DNA of 64,000 nt from Uloborus plumipes (Eukaryota > Arthropoda > Arachnida > Araneae > Uloboridae), in contig JAXGGA010000080.1 in assembly GCA_038373865.1 (NCBI GenBank), positions 248,001 to 312,000 of the forward strand, written 5' to 3'. This document shows, piece after piece, positions 63,272-64,000 of this stretch. Both the position numbers and the translations under genes were made by a program. The stretch's first letter is position 1. The number at the start of each line of letters is the position of its first letter. The notes under the pieces were generated by a model, which worked only from the letters and a program-made list of their open reading frames with translations, was not told the origin of the DNA and searched no databases.

Positions 63272-63835
63272 AAAGAATATATCTGACGGCTACGGCTGCA
63301 CAACCTGTGCCGCGGTAGTTGGAAAGTATAAAAAATCCAAGGTATAAGTGCATTGAAAAAATCTTTTCATATTGTGTTATATTGTTTTGCATAATATTGT
63401 AGGATACTTTGCATGTTTATCTTTGTTTTTTCCTGTTGGTGCTGGGTAACGTTGTTGAAAAATATCAGTTGAAACTGTTAAATGAGTCGTCTTTTACTTT
63501 TTCTAGCTCTCGCCCAACTTACGGTCGTACCGGGGGGCCAAATCGTTTGTTTATTTTTAAATTAATTGAGAACAAAGAGGTATTTCTGGAATTTTTAAGG
63601 GAAGTAGGTTATTGAAAGTGAAATTATTTGTACTCGATGCAGTTCGTCAATGACAATAAGAAATAGAAGAATATATCTGATGGCTACGCTGCACGACCTG
63701 TGCCGCGGTAGTTGGAAGTATAAAAAATCAAGGTAAGTGCATTGAAAAAACCTTTTCATATTGTGTTATATTGCATTGCATAATATTGTAGATACTTTGC
63801 ATGATTATCTTCGTTTTTTCCTGTTGGTGCCAAAA
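63054..63835 (+). repeat. 398-bp tandem duplication at the right end
   Basis: The segment starting GTTGAAAAATATCAG at 63056 recurs at 63454 (period 398) and both copies end in TTTTTTCCTGTTGGTGC. Copy 2 differs mainly by isolated single-nucleotide deletions spread along its length. Confidence 0.85.
63454..63615 (+). pseudogene. Second, indel-riddled copy of the 63035 ORF
   Basis: It repeats the preceding ORF almost word for word from the VEKYQLKLLNESS segment, but lacks the ATG region. It carries many scattered single-base deletions relative to the first copy (in GGG, AAAAA, CGG and similar runs), which truncate it at EFLREVGY. The pattern looks more like sequencing or assembly error, or a decayed duplicate, than selection. 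Confidence 0.5.
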
Positions 63836-63911
63836 GAGCATCGCGAAGATCGATGTGCGATAATTGGCGTCGTACATGGAATGCTTGGCGACGTCTTTTG
63901 GCGCCAACAGG
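63819..63911. repeat. Short inverted repeat, possible hairpin
   Basis: CCTGTTGGTGCCAAAAGA on the left pairs with TCTTTTGGCGCCAACAGG on the right, 17 of 18 positions, around a loop of about 57 bp. It sits at the end of the tandem duplication and could be a transposon end or foldback. Confidence 0.6.
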
Positions 63912-64000
63912 AAAAAGTCGCCAAGGCTAGGTCGGATATCGCATTTGTTCCAAATTCGACAAGAAAAAACAATAGACGCTTTGAAAACGCAAAAATTTTT

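Overview
This is nuclear DNA from a eukaryote, almost certainly an arthropod and possibly a chelicerate. The lineage is an impression from the repeat types and AT content, not a demonstrated placement. The window is strongly AT-rich, full of homopolymer and microsatellite tracts, has intron-split genes with GT-AG junctions, and is dominated by transposable elements. No operons, CRISPR arrays, rRNA genes or convincing tRNA genes were seen.

Two host genes can be supported. The clearest is a complete Rab30-like small GTPase on the minus strand. It has four coding exons (60791-60705, 55962-55879, 51141-50958, 45728-45466) that join in frame to a 205-residue protein with all five G-box motifs and a C-terminal Cys-Cys for prenylation. 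A splice acceptor just upstream of its ATG implies a non-coding first exon further right. The second is a plus-strand exon (22566-23432), probably the last exon of an unrecognised Pro/Ser-rich, possibly secreted protein. A third, weaker candidate is a duplicated short ORF near the right end (63035-63271 and 63454-63615) with a zinc-ribbon-like Cys pattern.

Most of the rest is mobile DNA. 1-8 kb: a hAT element split by a 257-bp element, a 617-bp inverted-repeat element inside a tandem duplication, and a TTAA-flanked MITE nested in a palindromic MITE. 8-22 kb: a TA-flanked 'TTTACAG' MITE family, a LINE fragment repeated three times in tandem, a hAT element and a TTAA element. 26-28 kb: a four-layer nest of elements, three of which carry their own 8-bp target duplication (one with a single mismatch). 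28-36 kb: a 2.0-kb palindrome, then a TTAA-flanked foldback of about 2.7 kb with a 5'-truncated, frameshifted CR1-like LINE inside it. 39-45 kb: two further hAT elements with perfect 8-bp duplications. 45-61 kb: the Rab30 locus, whose introns hold at least eight more insertions, including a 1.38-kb palindrome nested in another terminal-inverted-repeat element. 61-64 kb: a second copy of a Tc1/mariner-like palindrome, a GC-richer promoter-like patch, and a 398-bp tandem duplication.

No intact transposase was found, so nearly every DNA transposon here looks non-autonomous. The notable signal is architectural: a dense set of independently datable hAT insertions with readable target duplications, and several long foldback elements that would form extensive double-stranded RNA if transcribed, some of them inside Rab30 introns.
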